64,000 nt of DNA from Aureispira anguillae (GCF_026000115.1 NZ_AP026867.1:4631001-4695000), one strand, 5' to 3'. Shown: positions 1-9,545, numbered from the stretch's first letter. Notes: a model not told the origin generated them from the letters alone. Numbers and translations are program-made.

Positions 1-1662
1 ATATTCAATATCAATAGTATAGTTACCTGCTATACTCATATCTCTGGTAATTATTGCAAATTCTCTTGTCTGACAAGAAGAGGGTTCAAGACAATCCATG
101 TAAATAAATCGATCGGGGACAATCTGTGCACTCTCTATTGGAAGTTCAGGGTTTAAACTAACTTTTGTAATCTTTAAACCTCTAAATAATAAATCATTGT
201 AATTATTACACACAGTAATGTAAAAAACCTCTGTATCATGGTTTTCTATTTGATCCTTTGCCCCATCTCCCCAATGAAAATAGAAACATGGTTCAAGATT
301 ACTGCCATTTGGCATAGCCTCATTACTGCCATTAGAAGGAACAGAAAAAGGGCTGACACGGCAATTTTGATCATTATTAGTAGATGATTCTGTATTGGTT
401 TTTGATTCTGCCCGTGCCATTAATTCCTCATTTTGAATTGCAGCATTCTCATTGCAACCAGTACATCCATTATTACAATTACAATTATCATCAGGACAAG
501 GATTTGGAATTAAATTGGGCAAACCCATTTTACAAATACTATCAGAGTGGAGCGAAACATATTCTCTTTGAAATACAATATTGGTATCATTAGGATTTAG
601 AATAGCTGCTAAAAAATTCTGTTCAGGAAGAGCACAATAGATTAATCCATCTGGTCCCAACTGCAAGGCTCCCACACGACAGTAATTACTCTTAGTGTTG
701 TTGATTTCTTTATTGGAAACAACCATGCTGACTGGATTGGAGCTTGTATTAAAATCTATTCTATAGATGACCCCTGCTGATTTATTAAGATTCCCAAAAT
801 ATAAGAAGCTACTGTTTGGAGAAAATTCTAAACCATAAATTCTTCCACCATACTCTTCATTAGGAGATGATGGTTTGGCAAAGGTTCTTCTACTACTTAT
901 ATCAATGTTGCCAGTTTGATTATCAAAATTAAATACTTCAACTGCCGTCTTTACACTATGCTTTTTATGGCTTCTGCTATTTGTAAAAGCTATTTTTGTA
1001 CCATCAGGACTCCCCTTTAAATAAGCGTATTCAGTAGCTTTGAATTGCATGTCATAATCATTTTCATGCTTTATACCATTTTGATCAATACTAAAAACTC
1101 TGAAAAATCCAAGTCCCTCCCAATTGTTGTCTTTACGCCCCTTTTGAATCACAGTAATAATCCAAAAATCAGTGCAGTTTTTGTGTTGGATTGCAGTAAT
1201 TCTTTCTGTTGGTGAAAAATCTTCTGTATTGGGAATTGTTGGCAATATAGTGTTGATCCATTGGATAGTTGCTGCCCAATTTTGAGGATCTGGGTCACTA
1301 ACATCTATGTGAATGCCATCAAAATGATTGTTTGTGTGCGTTGTACCTGTATGCGTGGTTTCCCCATCAGTAGTCAGAACATAATATCTGTTTGGGTGGC
1401 TTGGGTCTGGAACAATTATCGAGGACTGTGTTGAGGATGAATTCCCTTTTAATCCAGTATAAATTTGCGTATGATTGACACCTTCCCATATGGATACGCC
1501 ATCTGTATAAAAAATTAAATTTCCATTTTTGTCTGAAACTGAAGCACAACCTTCATTGGTATCCATACCAGATAAATTAGGAAGAGCCATAGGTGCTCCA
1601 TTGGAAAAGTTTAGTCCTGCCTTACTTCCAAATAGCCAATTGCTGTTAATTTTGTTAACCAT
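1..1662 (-). CDS. Partial surface/secreted-type beta-propeller-like protein (C-terminus beyond left edge)
   Basis: A minus-strand reading frame runs without a stop from an ATG at 1662 to the window edge, giving 554 residues and still open. I checked the frame by translation near both ends and in the middle. The N-terminus (MVNKINSNWLFGSKAGLNFS, then a TNEGCASVSD stretch and LIFYTDGVSIW) resembles the front of Bacteroidota surface proteins often annotated as gliding-motility or T9SS type B proteins. It continues with propeller-like segments (GSPDGTKIAFT, YGLEFSPNSSFLYFGN, LGPDGLIYCALP) and a Cys-rich linker at about residues 390-405 (CPDDNCNCNNGCTGC). After that comes a region resembling a surface domain. 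There is no hydrophobic signal peptide after the chosen start, which is odd for this type of protein. The C-terminus, where a sorting domain would sit, is not in view. Gene and frame are certain; function is inferred from similarity of style only. Confidence 0.8.
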   Translation of the reverse strand, partial: MVNKINSNWLFGSKAGLNFSNGAPMALPNLSGMDTNEGCASVSDKNGNLIFYTDGVSIWEGVNHTQIYTGLKGNSSSTQSSIIVPDPSHPNRYYVLTTDGETTHTGTTHTNNHFDGIHIDVSDPDPQNWAATIQWINTILPTIPNTEDFSPTERITAIQHKNCTDFWIITVIQKGRKDNNWEGLGFFRVFSIDQNGIKHENDYDMQFKATEYAYLKGSPDGTKIAFTNSRSHKKHSVKTAVEVFNFDNQTGNIDISSRRTFAKPSSPNEEYGGRIYGLEFSPNSSFLYFGNLNKSAGVIYRIDFNTSSNPVSMVVSNKEINNTKSNYCRVGALQLGPDGLIYCALPEQNFLAAILNPNDTNIVFQREYVSLHSDSICKMGLPNLIPNPCPDDNCNCNNGCTGCNENAAIQNEELMARAESKTNTESSTNNDQNCRVSPFSVPSNGSNEAMPNGSNLEPCFYFHWGDGAKDQIENHDTEVFYITVCNNYNDLLFRGLKITKVSLNPELPIESAQIVPDRFIYMDCLEPSSCQTREFAIITRDMSIAGNYTIDIEY

Positions 1663-1682
1663 AATTACATTGGTTTTGTTTA

Positions 1683-1886
1683 TAAGTAATTGTTCACAAT
1701 AAGTTCAAGTAAACATTTTGAGCTTAAATGCATTGCTTTTACCTTCGGTGCTACTGCGTGGTGCGCTACTAGCACAAGGCAGCACAGTTCCTTAGCTCAT
1801 GTTGAAAATTACTCCTGCTGGTCGTGAGAAAAGTTCTTGTGATAGCACTGCTATATAAACTTATTATTTACTGTGAACACTTACTT
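1683..1886. repeat. MITE-like element with imperfect terminal inverted repeats
   Basis: The ends TAAGTAATTGTTCACAAT (1683-1700) and, in reverse complement, TAAGTAAGTGTTCACAGT (1869-1886) match at 16 of 18 positions and enclose about 170 bp. The same end motif appears at 15177-15194 and, inverted, near 56320-56337, so this looks like one member of a dispersed family. No coding capacity is visible inside. The interior differs from the other two copies, so the relation rests on the ends. Confidence 0.5.
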
Positions 1887-1969
1887 ATGTTATATTAATG
1901 ATTATTGATTTGAGTTTACCATTCTGATACTATAATTGGTATCTCTACAAGAGACATCAAACAAGCTTT

Positions 1970-2107
1970 CTACCTCATTCCTAGATAGAATATTTCATTC
2001 CAATGGTGTCCTAAAAAAGTATACATAACCTCTTTTAAAGCAGTAATTGGGAAATTACTTCCCCTAAAAGAATTATCATTGGATGACGTTTTTCCTTCAA
2101 AGCCAGT
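1970..2107 (-). pseudogene. Possible remnant of a protein-coding gene
   Basis: Reading the minus strand between a TGA (2108-2110) and a TAG (1970-1972) gives about 45 residues with coding-like composition, ending in FPITALKEVMYTFLG and HHWNEIFYLGMR. There is no start codon in a sensible place and no recognised family. It could be the decayed 3' end of a gene or chance. Confidence 0.2.
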
Positions 2108-2380
2108 TCACTTTTATTGTTTTTATATCATATAATTCAAAAGTAAATAAACCATCAACTTGAGGCAATAGGAAGTATATGAATGGTTGATTTGAATTGA
2201 CGAATCGTCATTTTGACCTCTAGTGTTTTTTTAATTAAACCGCAAAAAGACAATACTTATAGAATTGAACTAAATTTTTGATTCTGCTTTAAAGACATTT
2301 TTTTAATGGTGTGTTAAATATGATTTTACAGCAGAGTCGAGATCACCTATACATTAAATTTACATTCCCAAATGTACCAA

Positions 2381-3127
2381 ATGAAAACAATTATTATTGA
2401 TGATGAAGAGCAAGGGCAACGCATTTTAAAAAACTTGATTTCTATGTTTTTCCCAGACATAGAAATTGTTGCTATTTGTTCTAACATTCCTGAAGCAGTT
2501 ATTAAAATTAATCAACTACAGCCTGATGCTGTTTTTTGTGATATTGAAATGCCTCAATATTCTGGCTTGGACTTGTTGTCTTTTTTTAAAAAAATTAATT
2601 TTGAAGTGATTTTTGCGACAGGACATAGCGAATATGCTATTCAAGCTTTTGAGATGTCTGCAATTGACTACTTATTGAAACCCATTCAATTAGAAAAATT
2701 AGAATTGGCTATAAAAAAACTACGCCAAAAAATTGAGTTTACTACTATGTATAAACGACTTCAAACGCTAAAATTTAATTTATCAGAGAATATCATTCAC
2801 AACATTGCCCTACCTGTTGCTGATGGTTTAATCTTTGTTGAAACTAAAAAAATTGCTCTCATAGAAGCCAATGGCGCATATACCAAGGTTTGGCAAAAAG
2901 ATACCAAAGCCATTTTAATCAGTAAAAACATCAAGTTTTTTGAAAAACTGGTGAAAAATCAGTTGCAATTTTATAAAATTCATCGCTCCTCTATTGTCAA
3001 CATCAATTACATTCAAAAGTATTCAAAAAGAGAAGGGTACTTAACACTTAGTAATGGTAAAATAACAAAGATAGCTAGAGAAAAAAAGAAAATGTTTGAA
3101 GCATATATTTCCAATTTAAACCTTTAA
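2381..3127 (+). CDS. LytTR-family response regulator
   Basis: Two-component response regulator. Receiver domain at about residues 1-115: the acidic pair in IIIDDEE, phospho-acceptor Asp in FCDIEMPQYSG (residue 54 from this start), the Thr/Ser position in FATGHSEYA and Lys in YLLKPIQ. LytTR DNA-binding domain at about 145-248, with YKIHRSSIVNINYI typical of the family. I chose the ATG at 2381 because family members begin MK-x-IIIDDE; an in-frame ATG lies three codons upstream (2372). The sensor kinase starts 22 bp downstream, so the two form a LytS/LytR-type pair. Targets are unknown; the TonB receptor at 5358 is the nearest downstream candidate. Confidence 0.93.
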   Translation: MKTIIIDDEEQGQRILKNLISMFFPDIEIVAICSNIPEAVIKINQLQPDAVFCDIEMPQYSGLDLLSFFKKINFEVIFATGHSEYAIQAFEMSAIDYLLKPIQLEKLELAIKKLRQKIEFTTMYKRLQTLKFNLSENIIHNIALPVADGLIFVETKKIALIEANGAYTKVWQKDTKAILISKNIKFFEKLVKNQLQFYKIHRSSIVNINYIQKYSKREGYLTLSNGKITKIAREKKKMFEAYISNLNL

Positions 3128-3149
3128 AAATCCCCTAACTTTTCTACTT

Positions 3150-5144
3150 ATGCGTATCCCCACATTATTAGGTTGGTTTTGTTTCGTCCTAATCCTCCAC
3201 CCCAATCATTCTATTGCTCAAGATCAATTAATAGATTCCTTAGAACAATCCTTAGCACAAACAAACAATGACAGTCTTAGATTAGAACTCTTAAAAAAAC
3301 TAACGCATCTCACTGCCAAAACGAATGTCAAAAAATACTTTTTCTACATCCAAGAAGGCATCCAACTAGCAGACCAAATCCAAGATTGCAACCGCCTCAT
3401 TGGCTTTCATATAGAGTATAGCCGATACCTTGCCCATAGCCATACACTAGATTCAGCGCTTTCTGTTATTGAGCAAGCAAGGAGTTACTTAACTCAAACA
3501 ATCAATCCCCTAAACTATTTAGCTTTACTCACCCAACATGCAAAACTTTTGGAAAGCAAAGGCAACATTCCAGAAGCAACACGAAAATACTTAGAGGCCT
3601 TAAAAATTGCTGAGGAGCACCAACTTCCAGAAGTTTTAGCAGCCTGTTATTTTGGTCTAAACAGCCTTTTTTTTAGTCAAAAAATGTATGCAGAATCCAT
3701 TAAATACAATAAAAAATGTTTTGACATTTGTGATCAATTAAAACCTCATAGAATTCCCTATTGTTTTGGTAGTGTCCACAATAATTTAGCTCTTTTTTAT
3801 TTTAAGCAACAACAATTGGATAGTGCTTTAATCCATGGTCTAAAAGCCATTGAATTTAAAGAAAAAACCAGAAACATTAGAGCTCTCTACATGACTTATA
3901 ATATTGTTGGCCATACTTACCTCAAAAAGAAAGATACTTTAACAGCCATTGATTTTCACAACAAAGCTTTGGCTACTGTAAAAAAAATGAACCATATAAT
4001 AGGTTTGAGTGAAACCTTGACTTACCTAGGAAAGATCTATATTAAGAGAAAAGACACCAAGGCCTTAAATAGCATTATACCACAACTAGACTCCATCATG
4101 CCCAAGATTCAAGCACCTCATATTTGGGTCAACTTTTTGCAGGTGAAGAGAAATTATTTTGAAGCCAAGGAGGATTATAAAGAAGCCTTAAAATTGATGA
4201 AAATGCAGTTTGAAATGGTCGACAGTTTGCGCAAAGAAAAAAATTCCACCTTAGTTGCCTCTTTAGAAACAAAATATGAAACCAATAAACATAAACTTGA
4301 AAAAGAACTTGCTCAAAAAGAACTCTTGCTCTCCATGGAAAAAGCACTAAAAAGCAAACAATATTTTATGAGAATTACGCTTTTTTCTATACTCATTACT
4401 GTTTTGCTCTTGTATATTGCCTCTCGTCTAACCATTATTAGGCAACAAAAAGTAGCCTTGAATCAAGCCTATGAAAAACTAGAAGCTCAAAAACAAAATG
4501 AAGTTGCTCTGTTGAATTTGAAAGCGTTACAAGCCCAAATGAATCCTCATTTTTTATTTAATGCTCTAAATTCTATCCAAGATTTAATCTTAATGAAGGA
4601 TACTAAAAATGCTATTATTTACTTTGGGAAGTACAGTGCCTTAATTCGAAAAATATTACTCTCTTCTCAAAAGCAATTTATTACTTTAGACAAAGAAATA
4701 AAAACCCTCCAACTCTACCTAGATCTTGAAAAATTGCGTTTTGGCAAAGAGCTGACCACAGTATTTAACTGCCCAATACCTCCTGACCAACAAACCAATA
4801 TACACCTACCAGCTATGTTTATCCAGCCTTATATTGAGAATGCTATCAAACATGGGCTCTTTCATAAAAGAGGATCCAAAAAACTCTTGGTTGAATTTAA
4901 AATTGTGGATAATTTTTTAGTTTGTCTAATTGAAGACAATGGTATTGGACAAGAAAAAGCAAAGGAAATAAAAGAAAAAAGACAGCACTTCCACACAGGT
5001 TTTGCAACAGGAGCTATTCAAGATAGGATTCAATTTTTAAATCAAACTATGAAGAAAAAAATTCGAGTAGAAACAGAAGATTTGATTGATGGAGAACAAG
5101 CTCTTGGAACACGAGTGACCTTGTATTTTTCACTTGCTGAATAA
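3150..5144 (+). CDS. TPR-containing sensor histidine kinase (LytS / His_kinase family)
   Basis: Membrane sensor kinase of 664 residues, partner of the preceding LytTR regulator. In order: signal peptide (about 1-23, ending SIAQ); a long periplasmic region of TPR-like helical repeats (about 40-370); a coiled segment; one membrane helix at about 402-422; and a cytoplasmic His_kinase domain with the H-box NPHFLFNALNSIQ (His467) and N-box PYIENAIKHGLFHK, followed by a glycine-rich ATP lid (EDNGIGQEKAKE). This arrangement is common in Bacteroidota, where the kinase is thought to phosphorylate a LytTR regulator. The ligand sensed by the TPR region is unknown. Confidence 0.93.
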   Translation: MRIPTLLGWFCFVLILHPNHSIAQDQLIDSLEQSLAQTNNDSLRLELLKKLTHLTAKTNVKKYFFYIQEGIQLADQIQDCNRLIGFHIEYSRYLAHSHTLDSALSVIEQARSYLTQTINPLNYLALLTQHAKLLESKGNIPEATRKYLEALKIAEEHQLPEVLAACYFGLNSLFFSQKMYAESIKYNKKCFDICDQLKPHRIPYCFGSVHNNLALFYFKQQQLDSALIHGLKAIEFKEKTRNIRALYMTYNIVGHTYLKKKDTLTAIDFHNKALATVKKMNHIIGLSETLTYLGKIYIKRKDTKALNSIIPQLDSIMPKIQAPHIWVNFLQVKRNYFEAKEDYKEALKLMKMQFEMVDSLRKEKNSTLVASLETKYETNKHKLEKELAQKELLLSMEKALKSKQYFMRITLFSILITVLLLYIASRLTIIRQQKVALNQAYEKLEAQKQNEVALLNLKALQAQMNPHFLFNALNSIQDLILMKDTKNAIIYFGKYSALIRKILLSSQKQFITLDKEIKTLQLYLDLEKLRFGKELTTVFNCPIPPDQQTNIHLPAMFIQPYIENAIKHGLFHKRGSKKLLVEFKIVDNFLVCLIEDNGIGQEKAKEIKEKRQHFHTGFATGAIQDRIQFLNQTMKKKIRVETEDLIDGEQALGTRVTLYFSLAE

Positions 5145-5357
5145 GCCACTAAACCAAGATAACAATGGAACAGTAATTGTGTGAGCATGTTGGGAATATA
5201 AGCTTGCTGAACAAGGGGATATCAAGGCAATTAATTTTTATAATTATAGACCTTTCTATAAACTCTTTTCTTTCAAAATTATTTTAATTGTAGTTTCCCC
5301 TACAAACATTAATAATACCTACCCTATTGATTAATCAATTTAGTCTTAATAATAATA

Positions 5358-7769
5358 ATGCAACTTAAACAGATTCTTTGCTTTTTATTTTTGTTTTTCA
5401 CCCTCCCTTTATTAGCTCAAAAACGAGTAACCATGAGTGGTTATGTCAAGGACGCCACCACAGGTGAAGATTTGATTTACGCCAATGTCTACAATCAAGC
5501 CAATACCTTGGATGGAGTAACAACAAATATTTATGGTTTTTATTCGCTTTCTCTAAAACCAGGAAAATACACCATTGTTGCTAGTTATATTGGTTATGAA
5601 GATAAAAAAATAGAACTAGACCTCACACAAGATACCGTATTCAATATCGAAATGTCTAATGGGGCTACCTTTGACTCTATTGTTGTTGTTACCGACAAAA
5701 GAGGAAATACCAATGTAGAAAGTACGCAAATGGGTACGGTAGAGTTGGCCATGAAAGATATAAAAAAGCTTCCTGCTTTGATGGGAGAAGTCGATTTACT
5801 CAAAACCATTCAATTGCTTCCAGGCGTTCAATCTGCGGGAGAAGGAACCGCAGGATTTTTTGTACGAGGCGGTGGTATTGATCAAAATTTGGTTCTTTTG
5901 GACGAAGCTGTAGTATACAATGCAGGGCATTTATTAGGATTCTTTTCTGTTTTTAATTCGGATGCTATAAAAAAAGCTACCCTCATAAAAGGAGGAATGC
6001 CCGCCAATTATGGGGGGCGTATTTCTTCTGTTTTGGACATTCAAATGAAAGATGGTTACGATGAAAAATTTGGTATTGAAGGTGGTATTGGTATTATTTC
6101 TTCTAGATTGACGGTGCAAGGTCCTATTGTCCCCAAAAAAGGTTCTTTTATTATTTCAGGGCGTCGTACCTATGCCTTTGATATTGCACAACCTTTTTTA
6201 AAAGGTACTTCATTTGAGGGAACCAATTATTACTTTTACGATTTAAACATCAAAGCTAAATATCAAGTGACCGATAAAGATCGGTTGTTTTTGAGTGGCT
6301 ATTTTGGTAGAGATGTACTCAACCTAAAAAACCCAGATCGAGGCTTTGTTTTTGATATGCCTTATGGCAATAGTACCGCTACCTTACGCTGGAATCATAT
6401 TTTTGATGATAAGCTTTTTATGAATTTTATTTTTGTTTACAACGATTATGATTTTTCAGTATCAGGAGGGCAAGAACAATTTTCATTTAAACTCAACTCA
6501 GGTATTCGAGATTTTGGAGGTAAAATTAGCTTTGATTATTACCCCAATCCCCGACATCAAATTAAGTTTGGCGCAGATTATACCTATCATACTTTTACTC
6601 CCAATCGAGCAGAAGCCTTTTCGGGAGATGAAGCATTTATTATTGACCCAGACCGCAAACACTCTCATGAAGCAGGTGTTTATGTAACTGACAATTGGAA
6701 AATTAGCAAAATTTTTAGCGTAAATGTTGGACTGCGTTTTTCTATGTTTCAGCAGGTTGGTCCCTATCAAGGTAAAATTGATACCAATCGTACGTACAAA
6801 ACGTTAGAGCCAGTCAAAACCTATTTTGGAGTAGAACCTAGGTTTAGTGGCAAAGCAACCGTTTCTCCCTATTCATCGATTAAAGCAGCCGTTACTTTAG
6901 GTCGCCAATATGTGCATTTAGTCACCAATTCAACCAGTACGCTGCCAACAGATTTGTGGGTACCAAGTACCGAAACCGTCAAACCACAATGGGGCTTACA
7001 ATATGCCTTAGGTTATTTTCATAATTTCTTTGACAACACCCTAGAAGCTTCTGTTGAGGTGTTCTACAAAGACCTCTTCAATCAACTTGACTATGCAGAA
7101 AACTATACGCCAGCTCCCAATACAGATATTGAAGATCAATTTATTTCGGGGCGAGGCAGAGCCTATGGTTTAGAGCTATTTGTTCGCAAACAAAAAGGTC
7201 GTTTTACAGGCTGGGTCGCCTATACCCTCTCCCGTTCAGAACGGTCATTTGATCAGATCAAAGGCAATACTTTTGTAGCAGGATTTGACCGTACACATGA
7301 TTTGTCGGTTGTATTGAGTTATGACATTGTAGACTGGTTTACCGTAAGCTCTACCTTTATATTAGGGTCAGGCGCACCTTACACCCCAATTAAGTCTGTT
7401 TATATGATTGGTTTCACCCCAACCTTAGAATATGGATTACGAAACTCTGCTCGACTCCCCACTTATCATCGTCTAGATCTTAGCCTTTCTTTCCGATTGA
7501 CTAAGAAAAACAAACCGTTTCAAGCAGATGCTGTTTTTTCTGTCTATAATGTTTATAACCGCAAAAATATATTTTTCACTTATACCTCTCCAGAAACGGA
7601 TGCGCTTTCGGGGCAGGTAGAGCTCAAATCTTACCAAGTGTCTCTTTTCCCTATCATACCAGCTGTTACGGTTAATTTTAAGTGGAAACAACCTAAAAAA
7701 GGGTATTACAAAGCTCAAAGAGCAGATAGAAAAGCCAAACGAGCAGCTAAAAAAGCTGGATTGGAATAA
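5358..7769 (+). CDS. TonB-dependent outer-membrane receptor
   Basis: Outer-membrane receptor of 803 residues. Signal peptide (about 1-20, ending LPLLAQ); carboxypeptidase-regulatory-like domain (about 24-105, with GEDLIYANVYN and GFYSLSLKPGKY); plug domain (about 125-235, with PGVQSAGEGTAGFFVRGGG and LDEAVVYNAGHLLG); beta-barrel to about residue 775. It probably imports a substrate using energy from TonB, but nothing in the sequence gives the substrate and no SusD partner lies next to it. Odd: the last barrel strand (AVTVNFKWKQ) is followed by about 25 Lys/Arg/Ala-rich residues, whereas barrel proteins normally end on the last strand. Confidence 0.93.
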   Translation: MQLKQILCFLFLFFTLPLLAQKRVTMSGYVKDATTGEDLIYANVYNQANTLDGVTTNIYGFYSLSLKPGKYTIVASYIGYEDKKIELDLTQDTVFNIEMSNGATFDSIVVVTDKRGNTNVESTQMGTVELAMKDIKKLPALMGEVDLLKTIQLLPGVQSAGEGTAGFFVRGGGIDQNLVLLDEAVVYNAGHLLGFFSVFNSDAIKKATLIKGGMPANYGGRISSVLDIQMKDGYDEKFGIEGGIGIISSRLTVQGPIVPKKGSFIISGRRTYAFDIAQPFLKGTSFEGTNYYFYDLNIKAKYQVTDKDRLFLSGYFGRDVLNLKNPDRGFVFDMPYGNSTATLRWNHIFDDKLFMNFIFVYNDYDFSVSGGQEQFSFKLNSGIRDFGGKISFDYYPNPRHQIKFGADYTYHTFTPNRAEAFSGDEAFIIDPDRKHSHEAGVYVTDNWKISKIFSVNVGLRFSMFQQVGPYQGKIDTNRTYKTLEPVKTYFGVEPRFSGKATVSPYSSIKAAVTLGRQYVHLVTNSTSTLPTDLWVPSTETVKPQWGLQYALGYFHNFFDNTLEASVEVFYKDLFNQLDYAENYTPAPNTDIEDQFISGRGRAYGLELFVRKQKGRFTGWVAYTLSRSERSFDQIKGNTFVAGFDRTHDLSVVLSYDIVDWFTVSSTFILGSGAPYTPIKSVYMIGFTPTLEYGLRNSARLPTYHRLDLSLSFRLTKKNKPFQADAVFSVYNVYNRKNIFFTYTSPETDALSGQVELKSYQVSLFPIIPAVTVNFKWKQPKKGYYKAQRADRKAKRAAKKAGLE

Positions 7770-7852
7770 TTGGTTGTGTTATAAATCTTGGTAAATTTAA
7801 TGCCTAATCCATTCTGCTTAGTTACTTATTCAGATTACTATCTTAATTATTG

Positions 7853-7860
7853 TAAATTTG
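7853..7860 (+). promoter_or_regulatory. Candidate -7 box for the OmpH/Skp gene
   Basis: TAAATTTG matches the Bacteroidota -7 consensus TAnnTTTG and lies 32 bp before the ATG at 7893. The -33 region is not convincing, so this is a half-site call. Confidence 0.4.
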
Positions 7861-7892
7861 CTTTTTTATCATCGTTTATTTAATACTCAAAA

Positions 7893-8405
7893 ATGAAACA
7901 AACACTCTTTATTGTAATTCTAGCATTAGGTCTTAGTTCTATGGCTTCTGCTCAACAAGAGAAAATAGGTTTTTTTAGTTCTTCTCAATTGGTATCCTTT
8001 TTTCCCGAAGCCAAAACAATACAAGCTGAAATTGAAAAGATAAGTACAGAAAAACAAGCTATTGGAACAACCTTGGAAAATGAATTAAAGTCTAAGCTTA
8101 AAAAGTTTGAAGAAGAAAAAGCAAGCATGGCGACTATTTTACAAGAAACACGCATTGAAGAAATTCGCAACCTTGAAACAAAAATTCAAACCTATTATGC
8201 CAATGCTCGAAAAGAAATAGACAACAAACGCCAAGAGTTGCTCAAACCTGTTTTTACCAAGATTAATGATGGAATTAAGCAAGTCGCTAAAAAACATAAA
8301 TTTACCGCCATTATTGACTTGGATTCGGGTAGGCAGTTTTTACTTTATATCGATGAATCCAGAGATATTTTAGAATTAATGAAAACAGAATTAGGGTTAG
8401 AATAA
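7893..8405 (+). CDS. OmpH/Skp family periplasmic chaperone
   Basis: Small periplasmic chaperone of 170 residues (outer-membrane protein delivery in the Skp family). A signal peptide (about 1-20, ending SMASAQ) is followed by KIGFFSSSQLVSFFPEAK, the usual start of the mature family, then a long charged coiled coil (about 45-125, the tentacles) and the C-terminal strand region FTAIIDLDSGRQFLLYID. Length is normal. It follows the TonB receptor by 123 bp but has its own candidate -7 box and is followed by a strong terminator, so it is probably a separate unit. Confidence 0.88.
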   Translation: MKQTLFIVILALGLSSMASAQQEKIGFFSSSQLVSFFPEAKTIQAEIEKISTEKQAIGTTLENELKSKLKKFEEEKASMATILQETRIEEIRNLETKIQTYYANARKEIDNKRQELLKPVFTKINDGIKQVAKKHKFTAIIDLDSGRQFLLYIDESRDILELMKTELGLE

Positions 8406-8460
8406 GTTAATTTTTGTTCTTAATTCGTCTAGCTGTTTTAGTAATATAAAGTAGCAAAAA

Positions 8461-8498
8461 CACCTCCATTGACAAAATCAATAGAGGTGTTTTTTTTA
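8461..8498 (+). terminator. Rho-independent terminator after the OmpH/Skp gene
   Basis: Stem CACCTCCATTGA / TCAATAGAGGTG (8461-8472 and 8478-8489, one mismatch) with a 5-nt loop, followed by eight or nine T. Confidence 0.88.
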
Positions 8499-8581
8499 GG
8501 TATCCTCTTTCCAATTTAATGCGAAATTAACAAGACCTTAATATATAGGCATTTTTTTTACTTCCATCAAAAGTAATTCAG

Positions 8582-8589
8582 TATATTTG
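8582..8589 (+). promoter_or_regulatory. Candidate -7 box for the DUF4956 gene, with a long leader
   Basis: TATATTTG fits TAnnTTTG. If used, transcription would start near 8597 and leave a 5' leader of about 210 nt. The leader contains a perfect 10-bp inverted repeat, GATTATTTCA / TGAAATAATC (8647-8656, 8662-8671). The -33 box is weak. Confidence 0.4.
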
Positions 8590-8806
8590 CCCGTCAAAAA
8601 TTGATTTTGGCTATTTTTTTTCTAAAAATCAAACAGCATTTATCACGATTATTTCAACAACTGAAATAATCACTAACGCTACTTCAAACAACAACAACCT
8701 ATTTCATCAATTTAGCAGAAATTTTTAAGCCTTGGGCAAACGATTGTCCAATCCTTGACAATTTTAAAAATAGTGAATGAGAAGTAGATCAATCCTTTTA
8801 ATTACT

Positions 8807-9481
8807 ATGAATTTTGATCAATTAATAGAGAACTTTACCAACACGATAGACATCAAATTATTTATTCTCAATTTGGTTGTTGCTACCATTCTTTCACTTT
8901 TATTAGGGCAATTTTATACTCGTTTTGGGAATGCTGTTGCCAATCGTCAAAAATTTGCTAGTAATTTTATTCCGTTAGCATTAACAACCGTTCTTATCAT
9001 TACCATTATCAAAACGTCCATTGCACTTTCTTTGGGCTTGGTAGGAGCCTTGTCCATTGTTCGATTTAGAGCAGCCATCAAAGACCCAGAGGAGTTAATT
9101 TATTTGTTTTTGGTCATTGGAATTGGTTTGGCTACAGGAGCTAATTATCCTATTTTGGCAAGTATCGCTGTTTTATTAATTTTGATGCTTTTGTTTGTCA
9201 ATTACAAAATTCAAAATCGTAGTGTTTATACCAAAGAGAATATGCTTTATGTCAATATTGCTTCTGAAAATACAATGGTAGATCAGTTTGTTTCTATTTT
9301 GCGAGAAACAATGGATCATGTAGAATTAAAAAGAATGGACAGAATGGCTACTGGTATTGATATGACATTTATTTGCAAGGCTCCTAGTCTTGATGCAGTA
9401 ACAGCGATGCAAGAAAAAATAGTTACAACAATCCCGACAACTACCGTGTCTATTGTTGACCAGCCCGACTTAATCGTCTAG
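8807..9481 (+). CDS. DUF4956 domain-containing membrane protein
   Basis: Integral membrane protein of 224 residues from the preferred start. About four membrane helices lie in the first 145 residues (around FILNLVVATILSLLLGQFY, LALTTVLIITIIK, LSLGLVGALSIVRFRAAI, and two close helices around YLFLVIGIGLATGANY). A soluble C-terminal ferredoxin-like region follows. The conserved SIVRFRAAIKDPEEL stretch is the DUF4956 signature. I prefer ATG 8807 because family members start just before the first amphipathic helix; an ATG at 8777 would add ten residues. DUF4956 genes commonly neighbour VTC-type polyphosphate polymerase and CotH genes, as here, but their role is not known. Confidence 0.88.
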   Translation: MNFDQLIENFTNTIDIKLFILNLVVATILSLLLGQFYTRFGNAVANRQKFASNFIPLALTTVLIITIIKTSIALSLGLVGALSIVRFRAAIKDPEELIYLFLVIGIGLATGANYPILASIAVLLILMLLFVNYKIQNRSVYTKENMLYVNIASENTMVDQFVSILRETMDHVELKRMDRMATGIDMTFICKAPSLDAVTAMQEKIVTTIPTTTVSIVDQPDLIV

Positions 9482-9511
9482 CCTATTCTTCTAATAGAAT
9501 AAGCAAAATTA

Positions 9512-9545
9512 GCAACTATTTTTTGTACGATCCCAAAATAGTTGC
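9512..9545. terminator. Hairpin after the DUF4956 gene
   Basis: Perfect 11-bp inverted repeat GCAACTATTTT / AAAATAGTTGC (9512-9522, 9535-9545) with a 12-nt loop. No T-run follows, so it may be an RNA stability or processing element rather than a true terminator. Confidence 0.4.

Larger units (their letters stand above)
1663..2380. other. Intergenic region of about 720 bp with repeat element and possible gene remnant
   Basis: This is the divergent spacer between the truncated minus-strand gene and the LytTR regulator. It holds an element with inverted ends (1683-1886) and, on the minus strand, a short stop-bounded stretch at 1970-2107 that reads like protein. The rest is AT-rich, and I see no convincing promoter box for either flanking gene. 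Confidence 0.6.

Noticed and set aside
384..593. 69-residue plus-strand reading frame
   Set aside because: Opposite the left-edge gene, whose continuous frame was checked by translation.
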